Below the pieces are notes generated by a model. It searched no databases, was not told where the DNA came from, and was given only the letters and a program-made list of their open reading frames with translations. DNA of 64,000 bases from Limosilactobacillus alvi (GTDB lineage: Bacteria > Bacillota > Bacilli > Lactobacillales > Lactobacillaceae): positions 1 to 64,000 of the forward strand of contig NZ_JACJJQ010000003.1 in assembly GCF_016900115.1 (NCBI RefSeq), written 5' to 3'. The position numbers and the translations under genes are program-made. Below, piece by piece: positions 8,596 through 17,743 of this stretch. Positions within the stretch are counted from its first letter, which is position 1, and each line of letters opens with the position of its first letter.

Positions 8596-9297
8596 CTACT
8601 TTTTAATTTGCCGTAACGCTTGTAATGCTACTTGCGCTGCGGCCATTTCTGCATGCTTTTTAGACGAACCAGTTCCTTCACCAATTTGCTTTCCATTAGC
8701 GCTTACACTAACAGTGAAGACGGGTTCGTTTTCACTCCCCCCTTCATGCAAAAGATGGTATTCAATCTCAACGTCACCATTCCGTTGTAAGAATTCCTGC
8801 AAGCTGGTTTTAGCATCAACAGCATGGTCAAACCAACCTTGATCTAGTTTAGGGAAAATAACCCGTTGAATAAACTTTTCAACTGCTGGCCGCCCCTGGT
8901 CAAGGTACAAGGCACCAATGAAAGATTCAAAAATATCACATAATAAACTTGGTCGTTTTCTTGCTCCTGCAAGTTCTTCGCCATGACCTAAGCGAATATA
9001 TTGATCAAAATGACATTCAAGGGCAAACTTAGAAAAACTATCCTCACAAACCATTGCTGCTCGTAAACGGGTTAGCCGTCCTTGCGGTAATTCAGGATAG
9101 CGACGATAAATGTACTCCGAAACAAACAATTGGAGAACTGCATCTCCCAAAAATTCGATCCGTTCGTAAAACTTTAAGTGTTCTTTAGGATGTTCATTAA
9201 CATATGAAGCTTGGGTAAAAGCTTCGGCCAATAAACTTGGATCATTAAAGTCAATTCCAAATTCATCCTTTAAATAGGCTTGTAGTTCTGTAATCAT
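8596..9297 (-). CDS. rnc: Ribonuclease III
   Basis: Double-stranded RNA endonuclease maturing rRNA precursors and structured mRNAs. The open frame extends 38 codons further upstream, but the ATG at 9295-9297 (MITELQAYL) has a GAAAGGAA site and gives a standard 233 residues, so I chose it. It contains the RNase III signature ERIEFLGDAVLQLF (about 46-59), the second acidic site CDIFESFIGALYLDQG (about 119-134) and a C-terminal double-stranded RNA-binding domain ending in the KKHAEMAAAQVALQAL helix. It precedes smc by 9 bases and follows acpP. Confidence 0.96.
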   Translation of the reverse strand: MITELQAYLKDEFGIDFNDPSLLAEAFTQASYVNEHPKEHLKFYERIEFLGDAVLQLFVSEYIYRRYPELPQGRLTRLRAAMVCEDSFSKFALECHFDQYIRLGHGEELAGARKRPSLLCDIFESFIGALYLDQGRPAVEKFIQRVIFPKLDQGWFDHAVDAKTSLQEFLQRNGDVEIEYHLLHEGGSENEPVFTVSVSANGKQIGEGTGSSKKHAEMAAAQVALQALRQIKK

Positions 9298-9432
9298 AAT
9301 TTCCTTTCCGATTTCGCCTCTGAGATAGGCCGAAACATTTCCACCCATCTCACAAATTGAATCTAGCTTAATTCGATTGTTAGAAAAAGGCCCCGACGAA
9401 GTTCCCTCCATCGCGACCCAACTTTTGCATTC

Positions 9433-9675
9433 TTACTTTTGGTGAGCAGCGATGTAGTCAACTACTTCGCCAATTGTACTTAACTTTTCAGCTTCACTAT
9501 CGTCAATTTGGGCCCCAAAAGTATCTTCTACTTCGAGAACAAATTCAACAAAGTCAATTGAGTCAGCGTTTAAATCTGTTTTAAGATTTAAATCTTCCGT
9601 AATCTTTGCGCGGTCAATATCAAAATGATCGGATACAATTGCCGCAATTTGATTAAAGATTTCTTTCTTATCCAT
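9433..9675 (-). CDS. acpP: Acyl carrier protein
   Basis: Small acidic carrier that holds growing fatty acyl chains on a phosphopantetheine arm. The attachment serine is in the motif DLNADSIDFVEFVLEVED (about residue 39). Length 80 from the ATG at 9673-9675; an ATG two codons upstream (9679-9681) is the alternative, since the AGAGG site at about 9688 is a little far from one and a little close to the other. The position between plsX and rnc is classical and ties it to phospholipid synthesis. Confidence 0.96.
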   Translation of the reverse strand: MDKKEIFNQIAAIVSDHFDIDRAKITEDLNLKTDLNADSIDFVEFVLEVEDTFGAQIDDSEAEKLSTIGEVVDYIAAHQK

Positions 9676-9748
9676 TCTCATTAAACCTCTTGATAATAAT
9701 TAAACTAACCTCTTTATTTTATTAGTTTTTCTACAACTTGTCCACGGT

Positions 9749-10762
9749 TTACTTATCTTCTTCTGGTTTAAAGTAGGCAACCGTCTCATCAACCACCTTT
9801 GATTGAAGCATGGTATAGATTTGGTCAATCGTAGAAACAACCGCTTTTTTATCGGCTGCTCCATGGGCCTTTACTACTGGTGCTTGGATTCCCAACAAAA
9901 CTGCCCCACCATAGTTTGAAGGCGTCATTACCTTAGCGATTTGCTTAAAGACTGGCTTTAGGAATAAATAACCTAATTTAGCCCGGAGCCCTCCACCAAG
10001 AATACCATCTTTAATTAACTTTAAAAGCACCTTGGCGGTTCCTTCAGTCGCCTTTAGAGCAGCATTGGCGGTCCAACCATCAGAAACGACAACATCAGCT
10101 TTACCATAAAGTAAATCGCCTGATTCAATATTGCCAACAAAGTTCAGGTCACCCGCTTGGGCTAGTAATTGGTGAACTTCTTTATGGAAGGTGTCACCCT
10201 TATCAACTTCCGCCCCGTTATTAAGGAGTGCAATTCGTGGATTCTTAATTCCCAGAACTTTTTGGGCATAAAAACGACCAAGTTGCGCAAATTGAACCAA
10301 ATTTTTTTCTTTTGATTCAGCATTTGCCCCAGAATCAAGGTAGATAAACCGCTTCGTTCCTTCATCATTCGGTATTGCGATTGGCAACACACTGGTTAAG
10401 CCAGGCCGGTCAATTCCCTTAATCCGACCAATTAATAACAAACCAGCTGCTAAAATCGCCCCCGTATTTCCAGCGGAAAAGAAGGCATCAGCATCCGCAC
10501 GCTTGACCGCCATTGCTGCTTGAACCAAAGAAGAATCCTTCTTTTTCCGAATTGCCCGCACCGGTTCTTCTCCCATTTCAATTTCTTGGCTAGTCGGAAT
10601 AATTTGAATTCGTTCTTGATTTTGAATGAGCGATTTTACCGCTTGTTCATCCCCAAACAGCATGAATTCAAGATCCGGGTGTTGATCCCGGGCTTGCTCA
10701 ATTCCTTCGATAATCACCTTTGGCGCATTGTCGCCGCCCATTGCATCAACTGCAATTTTCAT
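9749..10762 (-). CDS. plsX: Phosphate acyltransferase PlsX
   Basis: Converts acyl-ACP to acyl-phosphate, the acyl donor for PlsY in phosphatidic acid synthesis. The start MKIAVDAMGGDNAP is the family's canonical N terminus. I chose the second of two adjacent ATGs (10760-10762) because it is 7 bases from GGAGG; frame-open codons further upstream overlap recG and are probably untranslated. Other family segments are IPTSQEIEMGEEPVRAIR and FFSAGNTGAILAAG. About 337 residues, full length. Followed by acpP. Confidence 0.96.
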   Translation of the reverse strand: MKIAVDAMGGDNAPKVIIEGIEQARDQHPDLEFMLFGDEQAVKSLIQNQERIQIIPTSQEIEMGEEPVRAIRKKKDSSLVQAAMAVKRADADAFFSAGNTGAILAAGLLLIGRIKGIDRPGLTSVLPIAIPNDEGTKRFIYLDSGANAESKEKNLVQFAQLGRFYAQKVLGIKNPRIALLNNGAEVDKGDTFHKEVHQLLAQAGDLNFVGNIESGDLLYGKADVVVSDGWTANAALKATEGTAKVLLKLIKDGILGGGLRAKLGYLFLKPVFKQIAKVMTPSNYGGAVLLGIQAPVVKAHGAADKKAVVSTIDQIYTMLQSKVVDETVAYFKPEEDK

Positions 10763-10784
10763 CATTTTTCCTCCATCTCTCACC

Positions 10785-12818
10785 CTAATCAAAGTGAGTT
10801 TTTAAATTTTGACTTCTTAAGTATAGAACAAGTGGCTGATTTTCGTCACGTTGATCCCAACCAGGCTGTTCAAGTAAATCAAGAGCATCTTGCCGAGCAT
10901 ACTGCATCATTTTTAGGTCACCAACTGGATCACCAATTTTAAAATCTGGCATTCCAGATTGTTTCTTTCCTAAAACATCACCGGATCCCCTTAACTCAAG
11001 ATCTCGCTGGGCAACAATAAAACCATCTGTCGTCTCCACCATCGTCTCCATTCGCTTTTTTCCTTCAGGCGTTTTGGGATCAGCAACTAAGAGACAATAT
11101 GATTGACGAACTCCCCGGCCAACCCGACCACGTAGTTGATGAAGTTGTGCTAATCCAAACCGATCAGCATCATAAATTACCATCACCGTAGCATTTGGAT
11201 TATCAACCCCAACCTCGATGACCGTGGTGGCAACCAGAACTTGGATTTTACCTGCCTGAAAATCAGCCATAACCGCTTCTTTTTCATCATTAGTCATCCG
11301 CCCATGTAACAGGCCAACTTGGTACTTTGGAGCAAACCGGTCGGCAAACTGCTCATACAAAGCCGTTGCATTCTGCACATCCAACTTTTCTGATTCTTCA
11401 ATTAGGGGACTGACTACATAAACTTGCGCCCCTTGAGCGAGTTGCTTCCGTAAAAAGTCCAATGCTGCTTCCGATTGATCGCTTTTTAGCCAGGTAGTCT
11501 TGATTGTTTTTCGTCCTGCTGGTAGCTCATCAATTACGGAAACGTCCATTTCACCATATGCGGTGATTGAAAGGGTTCGGGGAATCGGTGTAGCCGTCAT
11601 GGCAAGAATATTGGGATGGTCACCTTTTTCTCGCAACAATTTCCGTTGATCAACCCCGAAGCGGTGTTGTTCATCGATGATTGCTAGACCAAGATTAGCA
11701 AATTCCACCTGATCTTGAATCAAAGCGTGGGTTCCAATAATTAAATTGCATTGGCCGGCTGCGATTTGGTCTGCTAAAGCTTGGTGTTGTTTAGCTGTTA
11801 AAGAACCCGTCAATAAAGCAACGTTTACTGGGGTATTTTCGAAAACTTTTGCTAACTTTTCAGCGTGCTGAGCAGCTAAAATTTCGGTTGGTGCCATCAA
11901 AGCAGCCTGATAGCCAGTTAAGATCGTGGTATAAATGGCAATTGCCGCTACAATCGTCTTTCCACTCCCAACATCCCCTTGTAAAAGACGATTCATCTGA
12001 AAAGGACTTCGTAAATCGCGACAAATCTCATTAACTACCCGTTTTTGGGCCTTCGTTAATTCAAACGGAATGGTTCGAATAAAAGCGCGTAATTCATCGT
12101 TATTGTACAGAAGTTGGGTACCATCAGCCTTTCGCCGGGCGAGACGCATCGATTGTAAACGTAGTTGAAATAAATAAAACTCCTCATAGGCGGCTGTTCG
12201 CCGAGCTTGGCGAGCTTGATCGCTAGTTTTAGGAAAGTGCACCCATTGAAACATCGTTGCCCGATCCAATAGTTGATAACGTTGTCGGATTTTCAGTGGG
12301 AGTAGCGTTGCAATCACATTCCGATATTGGGTATAAGCAAGTTCGATTAATTGGCGGATCGTCGTCTGCCGGACATGTTTATTTGCCGGATAAATGGTTC
12401 CAATCGTCTCTTCACCAGGATTAACCACCAATAATTTTGACCCTATTACTTGTTGACGACCTTGGTTCCAGGTTCCCAGGACGGTCACATCTCCATTTAA
12501 CGTTAAACGCTCTTTAAAATAAGGTTGATTAAAAAATACCACCATCACCACTTGCTGACCGGTTTGGAGCCGAAAACTAAGACGATTTTTTCGATAGCCA
12601 AAACGACTTAACACTGGTTCGGAAACAACGGTCCCATGGATTGTAACCTTTTGCTTATCAACCGTTGTTTCCAAATTAGTTGGTGCAAAATCATCATAAC
12701 GACTCGGATAATGCATGAGCAAATCTTCAATTGTCTCAATTCCAAGCGTTGCCAACTGTTCAGCTCGTTTTTGTCCTACTCCTTTTAAAGTTGTTACTGG
12801 ATCTTGCAATGATTTCAA
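10785..12818 (-). CDS. recG: ATP-dependent DNA helicase RecG
   Basis: Branch-migrating helicase that remodels stalled forks and Holliday junctions. The 677 residues contain an N-terminal helix-hairpin-helix-like start (LKGVGQKRAEQLATLGI), the OB-fold wedge domain (about 50-160), Walker A LLQGDVGSGKTIVA (about 280), the DEQH box LAIIDEQHRFGVDQR (about 378), motif III AMTATPIPRTL and C-terminal helicase motifs (VATTVIEVGVDNPNA, QLRGRVGRG). Its end overlaps only the untranslated upstream of plsX. A GC-rich hairpin separates it from fakA. Confidence 0.98.
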   Translation of the reverse strand: MKSLQDPVTTLKGVGQKRAEQLATLGIETIEDLLMHYPSRYDDFAPTNLETTVDKQKVTIHGTVVSEPVLSRFGYRKNRLSFRLQTGQQVVMVVFFNQPYFKERLTLNGDVTVLGTWNQGRQQVIGSKLLVVNPGEETIGTIYPANKHVRQTTIRQLIELAYTQYRNVIATLLPLKIRQRYQLLDRATMFQWVHFPKTSDQARQARRTAAYEEFYLFQLRLQSMRLARRKADGTQLLYNNDELRAFIRTIPFELTKAQKRVVNEICRDLRSPFQMNRLLQGDVGSGKTIVAAIAIYTTILTGYQAALMAPTEILAAQHAEKLAKVFENTPVNVALLTGSLTAKQHQALADQIAAGQCNLIIGTHALIQDQVEFANLGLAIIDEQHRFGVDQRKLLREKGDHPNILAMTATPIPRTLSITAYGEMDVSVIDELPAGRKTIKTTWLKSDQSEAALDFLRKQLAQGAQVYVVSPLIEESEKLDVQNATALYEQFADRFAPKYQVGLLHGRMTNDEKEAVMADFQAGKIQVLVATTVIEVGVDNPNATVMVIYDADRFGLAQLHQLRGRVGRGVRQSYCLLVADPKTPEGKKRMETMVETTDGFIVAQRDLELRGSGDVLGKKQSGMPDFKIGDPVGDLKMMQYARQDALDLLEQPGWDQRDENQPLVLYLRSQNLKTHFD

Positions 12819-12850
12819 TGTCTCACCCCCTAGCAGAGTTTTATAACGGC

Positions 12851-12892
12851 AAGCAGCCGGGCTGTAAACACTCGCTTACCACCCGGCTGCTA
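12851..12892 (-). terminator. GC-rich hairpin between fakA and recG
   Basis: GCAGCCGGG (12853-12861) pairs with CCCGGCTGC (12882-12890), with inner pairing GTAA/TTAC and a short loop. On the minus strand this follows the fakA stop by about 15 bases. There is no clear T run after it, so it may be a weak terminator, a transcript 3'-end stabiliser or a processing site. Confidence 0.5.
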
Positions 12893-12904
12893 ATCTAGCT
12901 GGTT

Positions 12905-14590
12905 CTATTCGACCGAAATTAAGTATGGATATACTGGTTGATCTCCCTCATAAATTTGAACATCAAGTTCATCGTCTTGAGCTAGGATCTTTTTCCTCAA
13001 AGTTTCGGCCCCTGCTTGATCACCATCAGCGCCATAAAGAATCGTTACGATTTCGCTATCTTCATCAAGCATTGAAGTAACCATTGCCTCTGCAGCATCC
13101 TCAATCGTTTTTTCAACGGCGACAATCTTGCCATCAACAATTCCCATGTAATCATCTTTCTTAATTGTCTTGCCATTTAATTGAGTATCGCGAACAGCAA
13201 CGGTAACTTCACCACTAGCAACATTTTCAAGTACACTTTCCATCGCCTTTTGGTTATCCACCAAATTTGCTTCTGGATTATATTCGAGTAAAGCACTCAT
13301 TGCTTGAGCAATTGTCTTAGTATGAACAATCTTAATCGGGATTTCAGCAACTTCGGCTGCTTGCTCCGCAGCCATAAAGATGTTTCCGTTATCAGGTAAA
13401 ACCAAAGCCTGCTTAGCACCTGACTGATTAATTGCATCTGTGATATCTTGAATGCTTGGATTCATCGTTTGCCCACCAGTAATCACATGGGTGACTCCTA
13501 AACTCTTCAAAAGCTTTGAAATTCCATCACCCGAAGCAACTGCAATCACAGCTGTTTCCGCTGGAACTTCATCCTTAGCTTCTTGGGCTACTTCAACCGG
13601 CGTTGGATCATCATCCTTCATGATTTCTTCTTGTTGCCACCGCATATTATCGATCTTCACCGTTTGAAGATCACCAAATTGTTGACCCCAAGTTAAAACT
13701 TTCCCTGGATGTTCAGTATGCACGTGTACCTTAACAACTTCATCATCATTAATAACTAACAGGCTATCACCAAGTTTAGCAAGATAGTCGTAGAAAGTTT
13801 TATAGTCAAACCTTTGAGTAACCTGCTTTCCCTTCCCGATGCGAACCATCATTTGGGTGCAGTAGCCATACTTGATATCTTCCGGATTTAACTTTCCCTG
13901 TGCACTTTGATGGTGCTTGGCATTAATCATTTCATCCATCTGAGCATTGTCAGGAATTTCGGTTTCAATTTCTTCACCCGTTAAGGCACCATAAAAGGCA
14001 TGGAGAACAAAAGCAAGACCTTGACCACCAGAATCAACAACACCAACTTCCTTAAGAACTGGTAACAAATCAGGGGTCTTTTCAAGAGCCACATCAGCAG
14101 CTTCCACAATTGCCTTTAAAATGACGACCAAATCATCACTTTCTTTAACCTTATTTAAACCTGCTTGCGCTGATTCACGGACAACGGTTAAGATTGTCCC
14201 TTCGGTTGGCTTCATAACCGCCTTGTAAGCCGTCTTAGCCCCATTAGCATATGCGTCAACAAATTCCTTGGCACTTAGGGTTACCTTGGCTTCACATCCC
14301 TTAGCAAATCCTCGAAAAATTTGCGACAAAATAACTCCTGAGTTTCCCCGAGCTCCCATTAAAAGGCCCTTGGCAACTGCAGATGCTAATTCACCAACGG
14401 CCGTACTTGTGGCTTCTCGCTCGTACTTTGCTCCGCTGGTCATTGACATACTCATATTTGTTCCCGTATCACCATCTGGAACTGGGAAAACATTTAAGGA
14501 GTTAATAAACTCAGCCTGTTGATTTAATTTAGCAGCGGCGGCTTGCACCATCTTACCAAATTCCAAGTTAGTAATTGTAGTAACTACCAA
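12905..14590 (-). CDS. fakA: DAK2-domain fatty acid kinase, FakA/YloV type
   Basis: The 561-residue protein has an N-terminal DAK2/DhaL kinase domain (NVFPVPDGDTGTNMSMSM at about 30-47, GARGNSGVILSQIFRGF at about 80-96, DSGGQGLAF near 187) and the long C-terminal DegV-partner region. The family phosphorylates fatty acids bound to FakB, feeding exogenous fatty acids to PlsX/PlsY. The start is TTG (14588-14590) with GGAGG 8 bases upstream. The Asp23-like gene is 22 bases upstream, the standard yloU-yloV pair. No fakB is present in the window. Confidence 0.93.
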   Translation of the reverse strand: MVVTTITNLEFGKMVQAAAAKLNQQAEFINSLNVFPVPDGDTGTNMSMSMTSGAKYEREATSTAVGELASAVAKGLLMGARGNSGVILSQIFRGFAKGCEAKVTLSAKEFVDAYANGAKTAYKAVMKPTEGTILTVVRESAQAGLNKVKESDDLVVILKAIVEAADVALEKTPDLLPVLKEVGVVDSGGQGLAFVLHAFYGALTGEEIETEIPDNAQMDEMINAKHHQSAQGKLNPEDIKYGYCTQMMVRIGKGKQVTQRFDYKTFYDYLAKLGDSLLVINDDEVVKVHVHTEHPGKVLTWGQQFGDLQTVKIDNMRWQQEEIMKDDDPTPVEVAQEAKDEVPAETAVIAVASGDGISKLLKSLGVTHVITGGQTMNPSIQDITDAINQSGAKQALVLPDNGNIFMAAEQAAEVAEIPIKIVHTKTIAQAMSALLEYNPEANLVDNQKAMESVLENVASGEVTVAVRDTQLNGKTIKKDDYMGIVDGKIVAVEKTIEDAAEAMVTSMLDEDSEIVTILYGADGDQAGAETLRKKILAQDDELDVQIYEGDQPVYPYLISVE

Positions 14591-14612
14591 AATAAATTCC
14601 TCCAGCTATCGA

Positions 14613-14978
14613 CTAATCGTCACCTAACACCCGAACTCCTTGGACGCAAACATTTACTTTGTTTGCAGTAATTCCAAGCATTGATTCAAGGTTATACTTT
14701 ACTTTTTGTTGAACACTCTTAGAAACTTCTGAAATCTTAGTGCCAAAGCCAACAATAATATTTACTTCCACTGCGATTCCATTCGCATCTTGCTTAATGA
14801 CGACTCCTTTACTGTAGTTATCGCCTTGCAAAATTAAGTTAACACCATCTTTCAATGGATTACGACTGGCCATTCCAACGACACCATAGTTATCAGTGGC
14901 GGCTCCCCCAACGACCGTGGAGATAACATCATTTGCAATGTCAATCATTCCAGCCTTTGTTTTAATCTTTACTGCCAT
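14613..14978 (-). CDS. Asp23/Gls24 family envelope stress protein (YloU-like)
   Basis: A 121-residue Asp23/Gls24 (DUF322) protein starting MAVKIKTKAGMIDIANDVI, with the family segment VEVNIIVGFGTKISEVSKSVQQKV and a C-terminal VCVQGVRV strand. Members form membrane-associated filaments or respond to alkaline and cell-wall stress; YloU itself is uncharacterised. It is the first gene of the pair with fakA. A minus-strand TGGTAATAT extended -10 lies about 35 bases upstream. A second family member is at 35302-35733. Confidence 0.9.
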   Translation of the reverse strand: MAVKIKTKAGMIDIANDVISTVVGGAATDNYGVVGMASRNPLKDGVNLILQGDNYSKGVVIKQDANGIAVEVNIIVGFGTKISEVSKSVQQKVKYNLESMLGITANKVNVCVQGVRVLGDD

Positions 14979-15085
14979 GAAAATGGCCCCCTTTTTTTCT
15001 CAAAGTCAACATCATATTACCATAGATGCGGAACTTTAAAAAGTTTGCTTGATTAATGTTGATCTCACCTAATTACCTTAATAAT

Positions 15086-15113
15086 AAAAAAATAAGCCGC
15101 CCGCGGGGACGGC
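15086..15113 (-). terminator. Terminator of rpmB
   Basis: On the minus strand, 8 bases after the rpmB stop, GCCGTCC and GGGCGGC form a 7-bp stem with a CCGC loop (15096-15113), followed by TTATTTTTTT. A textbook intrinsic terminator. Confidence 0.9.
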
Positions 15114-15121
15114 AATATTTT

Positions 15122-15310
15122 TTAATGAACGCGGGTAACCTTACCCGACTTCAGCGTACGGGCTGAAACGTAAACCTTCTTTGGCTTACCATTTACTAAA
15201 ATGGTTGCTTTTTGCAAGTTTGGCTTCCAGCTACGACGACTTGAGTTCAGGGCGTGTGAACGCTTGTTACCGAAGCGTGTCCGTTTGCCGGTAATAAAAT
15301 CCTTAGCCAT
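15122..15310 (-). CDS. rpmB: 50S ribosomal protein L28
   Basis: 62 residues, standard for bacterial L28, highly basic, with the typical start [20 protein letters not shown] and end [15 protein letters not shown]. Monocistronic: its own promoter lies upstream and a terminator follows at once. It faces in the same direction as its neighbours yet is transcriptionally separate from the Asp23-fakA pair, a common arrangement in lactobacilli. No zinc-binding cysteines, so it is the zinc-independent type. Confidence 0.98.
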   Translation of the reverse strand: MAKDFITGKRTRFGNKRSHALNSSRRSWKPNLQKATILVNGKPKKVYVSARTLKSGKVTRVH

Positions 15311-15374
15311 CTGGGGACCCTCCTCTCCTCATCAATTTTCTCAGTAGCGCCTAAGCGCTGTAACTCACCTAAAT

Positions 15375-15403
15375 AATTTACCATAGCAATGCGTACTTTT
15401 CAA
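15375..15403 (-). promoter_or_regulatory. Promoter of rpmB
   Basis: On the minus strand, TTGAAA (15398-15403), 17 bases, then TAAATT (15375-15380), with TG upstream of the -10 (extended -10). The rpmB start is about 65 bases downstream. Confidence 0.75.
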
Positions 15404-15449
15404 TACTTTTCTTTCAAGTATTTTCACTTGACACTTGAATTTTATCATT

Positions 15450-16127
15450 TTATCGTAAGCGCGGTGCTGTTGCCAAGCTGTCTCGGCTTTGAATTACGGC
15501 AACAACTCCTGAGTTAAACGAAAAGTGATTTACTAAACCATCAAATTCGTTACTCGACCAGGAGATTGGAATTTTAGCGTCAAAGTTTTGTAACTTATAT
15601 TTTTCGTCCGGTAGGGTCAAACCAGTAACCGCCGTTAAATTAACAAATGCCAGATATTTCATTCCTGGTCGCTTTCGAATTTCATATTTACCAGGCAAAT
15701 AATACCGCATTTCATTTTGTTGATCAATAATCACTAATTTAGGAATTACAGCTTGAAATTCTGCCATTAACGGAAACATTAGGTTTGAAAGTAGTTGATC
15801 TAATCGACCACCAGTTGCCCCAAACAAATTAATCTGGTCAGCCTGAAATTCAGTGAGCGCTACCTTAACTGCTAACTGGGTATCCGTATAATCTTTTTGG
15901 GGTGGAAAACGACGAATTTCAGTTACCGCATTTTTTAGCTTCTCCATGGTCTTGGGAAATGTTGAATCAAAATCCCCAATTGCAATTTGTGGAATAATTC
16001 CGTGGTTTAGCAAGAAAGTTGCACCAAAGTCAGCGCCAATCCAAGTTTCACCACGATGTTTCTCCATTTCATCAAGCGGAATTTCACTTGCGGGACCGCC
16101 AACCATAATATTTATTGGCTGCATCAT
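15450..16127 (-). CDS. thiN: Thiamine pyrophosphokinase
   Basis: Transfers pyrophosphate from ATP to thiamine to make TPP. Features are GADFGATFLLNHGIIPQIAIGDFDS (split here: GADFGA and IGDFDS), the catalytic region KDYTDTQLAVKVAL (about 100), FGATGGRLDQLLSNL and the C-terminal TPK B1-binding domain. I chose the ATG at 16125-16127 (or the adjacent one at 16122-16124) because GGAGG lies 6-9 bases upstream; the longer frame starts within the rpe-thiN gap. It is the last gene of the gmk-to-thiN series, following rpe. Confidence 0.93.
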   Translation of the reverse strand: MMQPINIMVGGPASEIPLDEMEKHRGETWIGADFGATFLLNHGIIPQIAIGDFDSTFPKTMEKLKNAVTEIRRFPPQKDYTDTQLAVKVALTEFQADQINLFGATGGRLDQLLSNLMFPLMAEFQAVIPKLVIIDQQNEMRYYLPGKYEIRKRPGMKYLAFVNLTAVTGLTLPDEKYKLQNFDAKIPISWSSNEFDGLVNHFSFNSGVVAVIQSRDSLATAPRLR

Positions 16128-16182
16128 TTCCACCCTCCATCTCAAAAAGGCTGGTCCAAATCCACGGCCCAACCTTTAATTA

Positions 16183-16836
16183 TTACTTAGTAGCTTCTTT
16201 TAAAGCATTAATCCGTTCTGCCGGATCATCAGCATTGTAAACGTATGAACCAGCAACTGCAACTGTGGCTCCAGCTTTGTAGCAGTCAACAACCGTTTCG
16301 TTGTTAACCCCACCATCAATTTCAATGTCGAAATCATAACCCTTTTCTTGCTTAATTTGGTTAAGTTCCGCAATCTTTGCGACCGTTTCGGGAAGGAACT
16401 TTTGCCCTCCAAAACCAGGGTTAACCGTCATCACTAAAACTTGGTCAACCATATGAAGCACTGGCTTGATCATCTCAACTGGCGTCCCAGGATTAATAAC
16501 AACTTCAGCCTTAACTCCACCGTTTTTGATAATTTGCAAAGCCCGGTGAATGTGTTGGGTTGCTTCGACCTGTACCCCAATAATATCAGCTCCAGCATCA
16601 ATAAAGGCTGGCAAAATATGTTCTGGGTTTTGGACCATCAAATGAACATCCAACACCATCTTGGTAATTGGACGAATGGCCTTTACAAAGTTTGGTCCAT
16701 AAGAAATACTTGGAACAAAAGACCCATCCATCACATCAATATGAAGATATTCAGCTCCTGCCTTATCGACCTTTTCAATATCCTTTTGCAAATTAACGTA
16801 ATCAGCACTCAAAATTGACGGTGCAACTTTAATCAT
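16183..16836 (-). CDS. rpe: Ribulose-phosphate 3-epimerase
   Basis: Interconverts ribulose-5-phosphate and xylulose-5-phosphate in the pentose phosphate/phosphoketolase route central to heterofermentative lactobacilli. 217 residues with the TIM-barrel motifs VAPSILSADYVNL (4-16), LHIDVMDGSFVPSISYG (31-47, metal His and Asp), DVHLMVQNPE, MTVNPGFGGQKF (about 136-147) and the second acidic site IEIDGGVNNE. Intact. Between rsgA and thiN, 18 bases from rsgA, as in other Firmicutes. Confidence 0.97.
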   Translation of the reverse strand: MIKVAPSILSADYVNLQKDIEKVDKAGAEYLHIDVMDGSFVPSISYGPNFVKAIRPITKMVLDVHLMVQNPEHILPAFIDAGADIIGVQVEATQHIHRALQIIKNGGVKAEVVINPGTPVEMIKPVLHMVDQVLVMTVNPGFGGQKFLPETVAKIAELNQIKQEKGYDFDIEIDGGVNNETVVDCYKAGATVAVAGSYVYNADDPAERINALKEATK

Positions 16837-16854
16837 AAGAAACTCTCCTCGCTC

Positions 16855-17727
16855 TTAGTAATTTGGCTTTTGGTTAATGATTAAATCATGAAACTGACAA
16901 TAATCATCATACCTCGACTGCATTATTTTACCATCTTCAAGCGCGCTTTTCACGGCGCAACCCGGTTCTTTTAAATGACGACATCCCCGGAACTTGCACT
17001 GTGGCGCTAACGCTTTAAATTCATAAAAAAGATTCGGCAAATCATCAATTGTCATTGGAAAATCTTCATATGAAGAAAACCCAGGTGTATCAGCCACTAA
17101 CGCCCCATTTACCGATAATAGACTAACCGTTCGAGTCGTATGGCGCCCCCGCTTTAAGGCTTTTGAAATTTCACCCGTTTTTAAATTTAAACTTGGAACT
17201 AGGTGATTCAATAAGGTTGATTTTCCAGCGCCAGTCTGTCCCATCATGGTAACAACCTTCCCCTTTAACTCAGCGGTTAGTTGTGCTAGCGTGGTCGAAG
17301 CGAATGGTTGGGGATCTAGCCATACTTGATAACCAACATTACGATAACCAGTCGCAACTTTCGCGACAGTGGCATATTTTTCAGGAGTTAATAAATCAGT
17401 TTTAGAAAAATACAGTAAGGCTGGAACCCCCTGCCATGCCAATGCGACTAATTGCCGATCCAGTAAATTAGCCGAAAATTCTGGCTCGGTTACCGCTGTT
17501 ACCACTACAGCGACATCAACATTCGCTACTAGAGGACGAACAAGGGCATTTTTCCGCGGCAAGATTTTTAAAAGGTAACCTTCCTCGCTAAATTCAACCC
17601 GGTCACCAACAAGTGGTTTTTGACCTTTTTTTCGAAAATTTCCCCGTGCCCGGGTTCGATAAACCTTGTCATCAGCTAAAATATCATAAAATCCACTTAA
17701 TGATTGTTGAATAATTCCAGTTTTCAA
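16855..17727 (-). CDS. rsgA: Ribosome small subunit-dependent GTPase RsgA
   Basis: Late 30S assembly GTPase (YloQ). It shows an N-terminal OB domain, the circularly permuted G motifs (FSKTDLL near 106, [14 protein letters not shown] near 163, [10 protein letters not shown] near 213) and a C-terminal zinc knuckle ([14 protein letters not shown], Cys-Cys-His-Cys). 290 residues, standard. The start is TTG (17725-17727) with GGAGG 7 bases upstream. It follows prkC by 16 bases in the prkC-rsgA-rpe-thiN order. Confidence 0.96.
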   Translation of the reverse strand: MKTGIIQQSLSGFYDILADDKVYRTRARGNFRKKGQKPLVGDRVEFSEEGYLLKILPRKNALVRPLVANVDVAVVVTAVTEPEFSANLLDRQLVALAWQGVPALLYFSKTDLLTPEKYATVAKVATGYRNVGYQVWLDPQPFASTTLAQLTAELKGKVVTMMGQTGAGKSTLLNHLVPSLNLKTGEISKALKRGRHTTRTVSLLSVNGALVADTPGFSSYEDFPMTIDDLPNLFYEFKALAPQCKFRGCRHLKEPGCAVKSALEDGKIMQSRYDDYCQFHDLIINQKPNY

Positions 17728-17743
17728 AAATTACCTCCTTAGT

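Noticed and set aside
10840-10880. CCCAACCAGGCTG string resembling part of the dispersed repeat
   Set aside because: It is coding sequence near the recG C terminus and lacks the surrounding palindrome; chance similarity.
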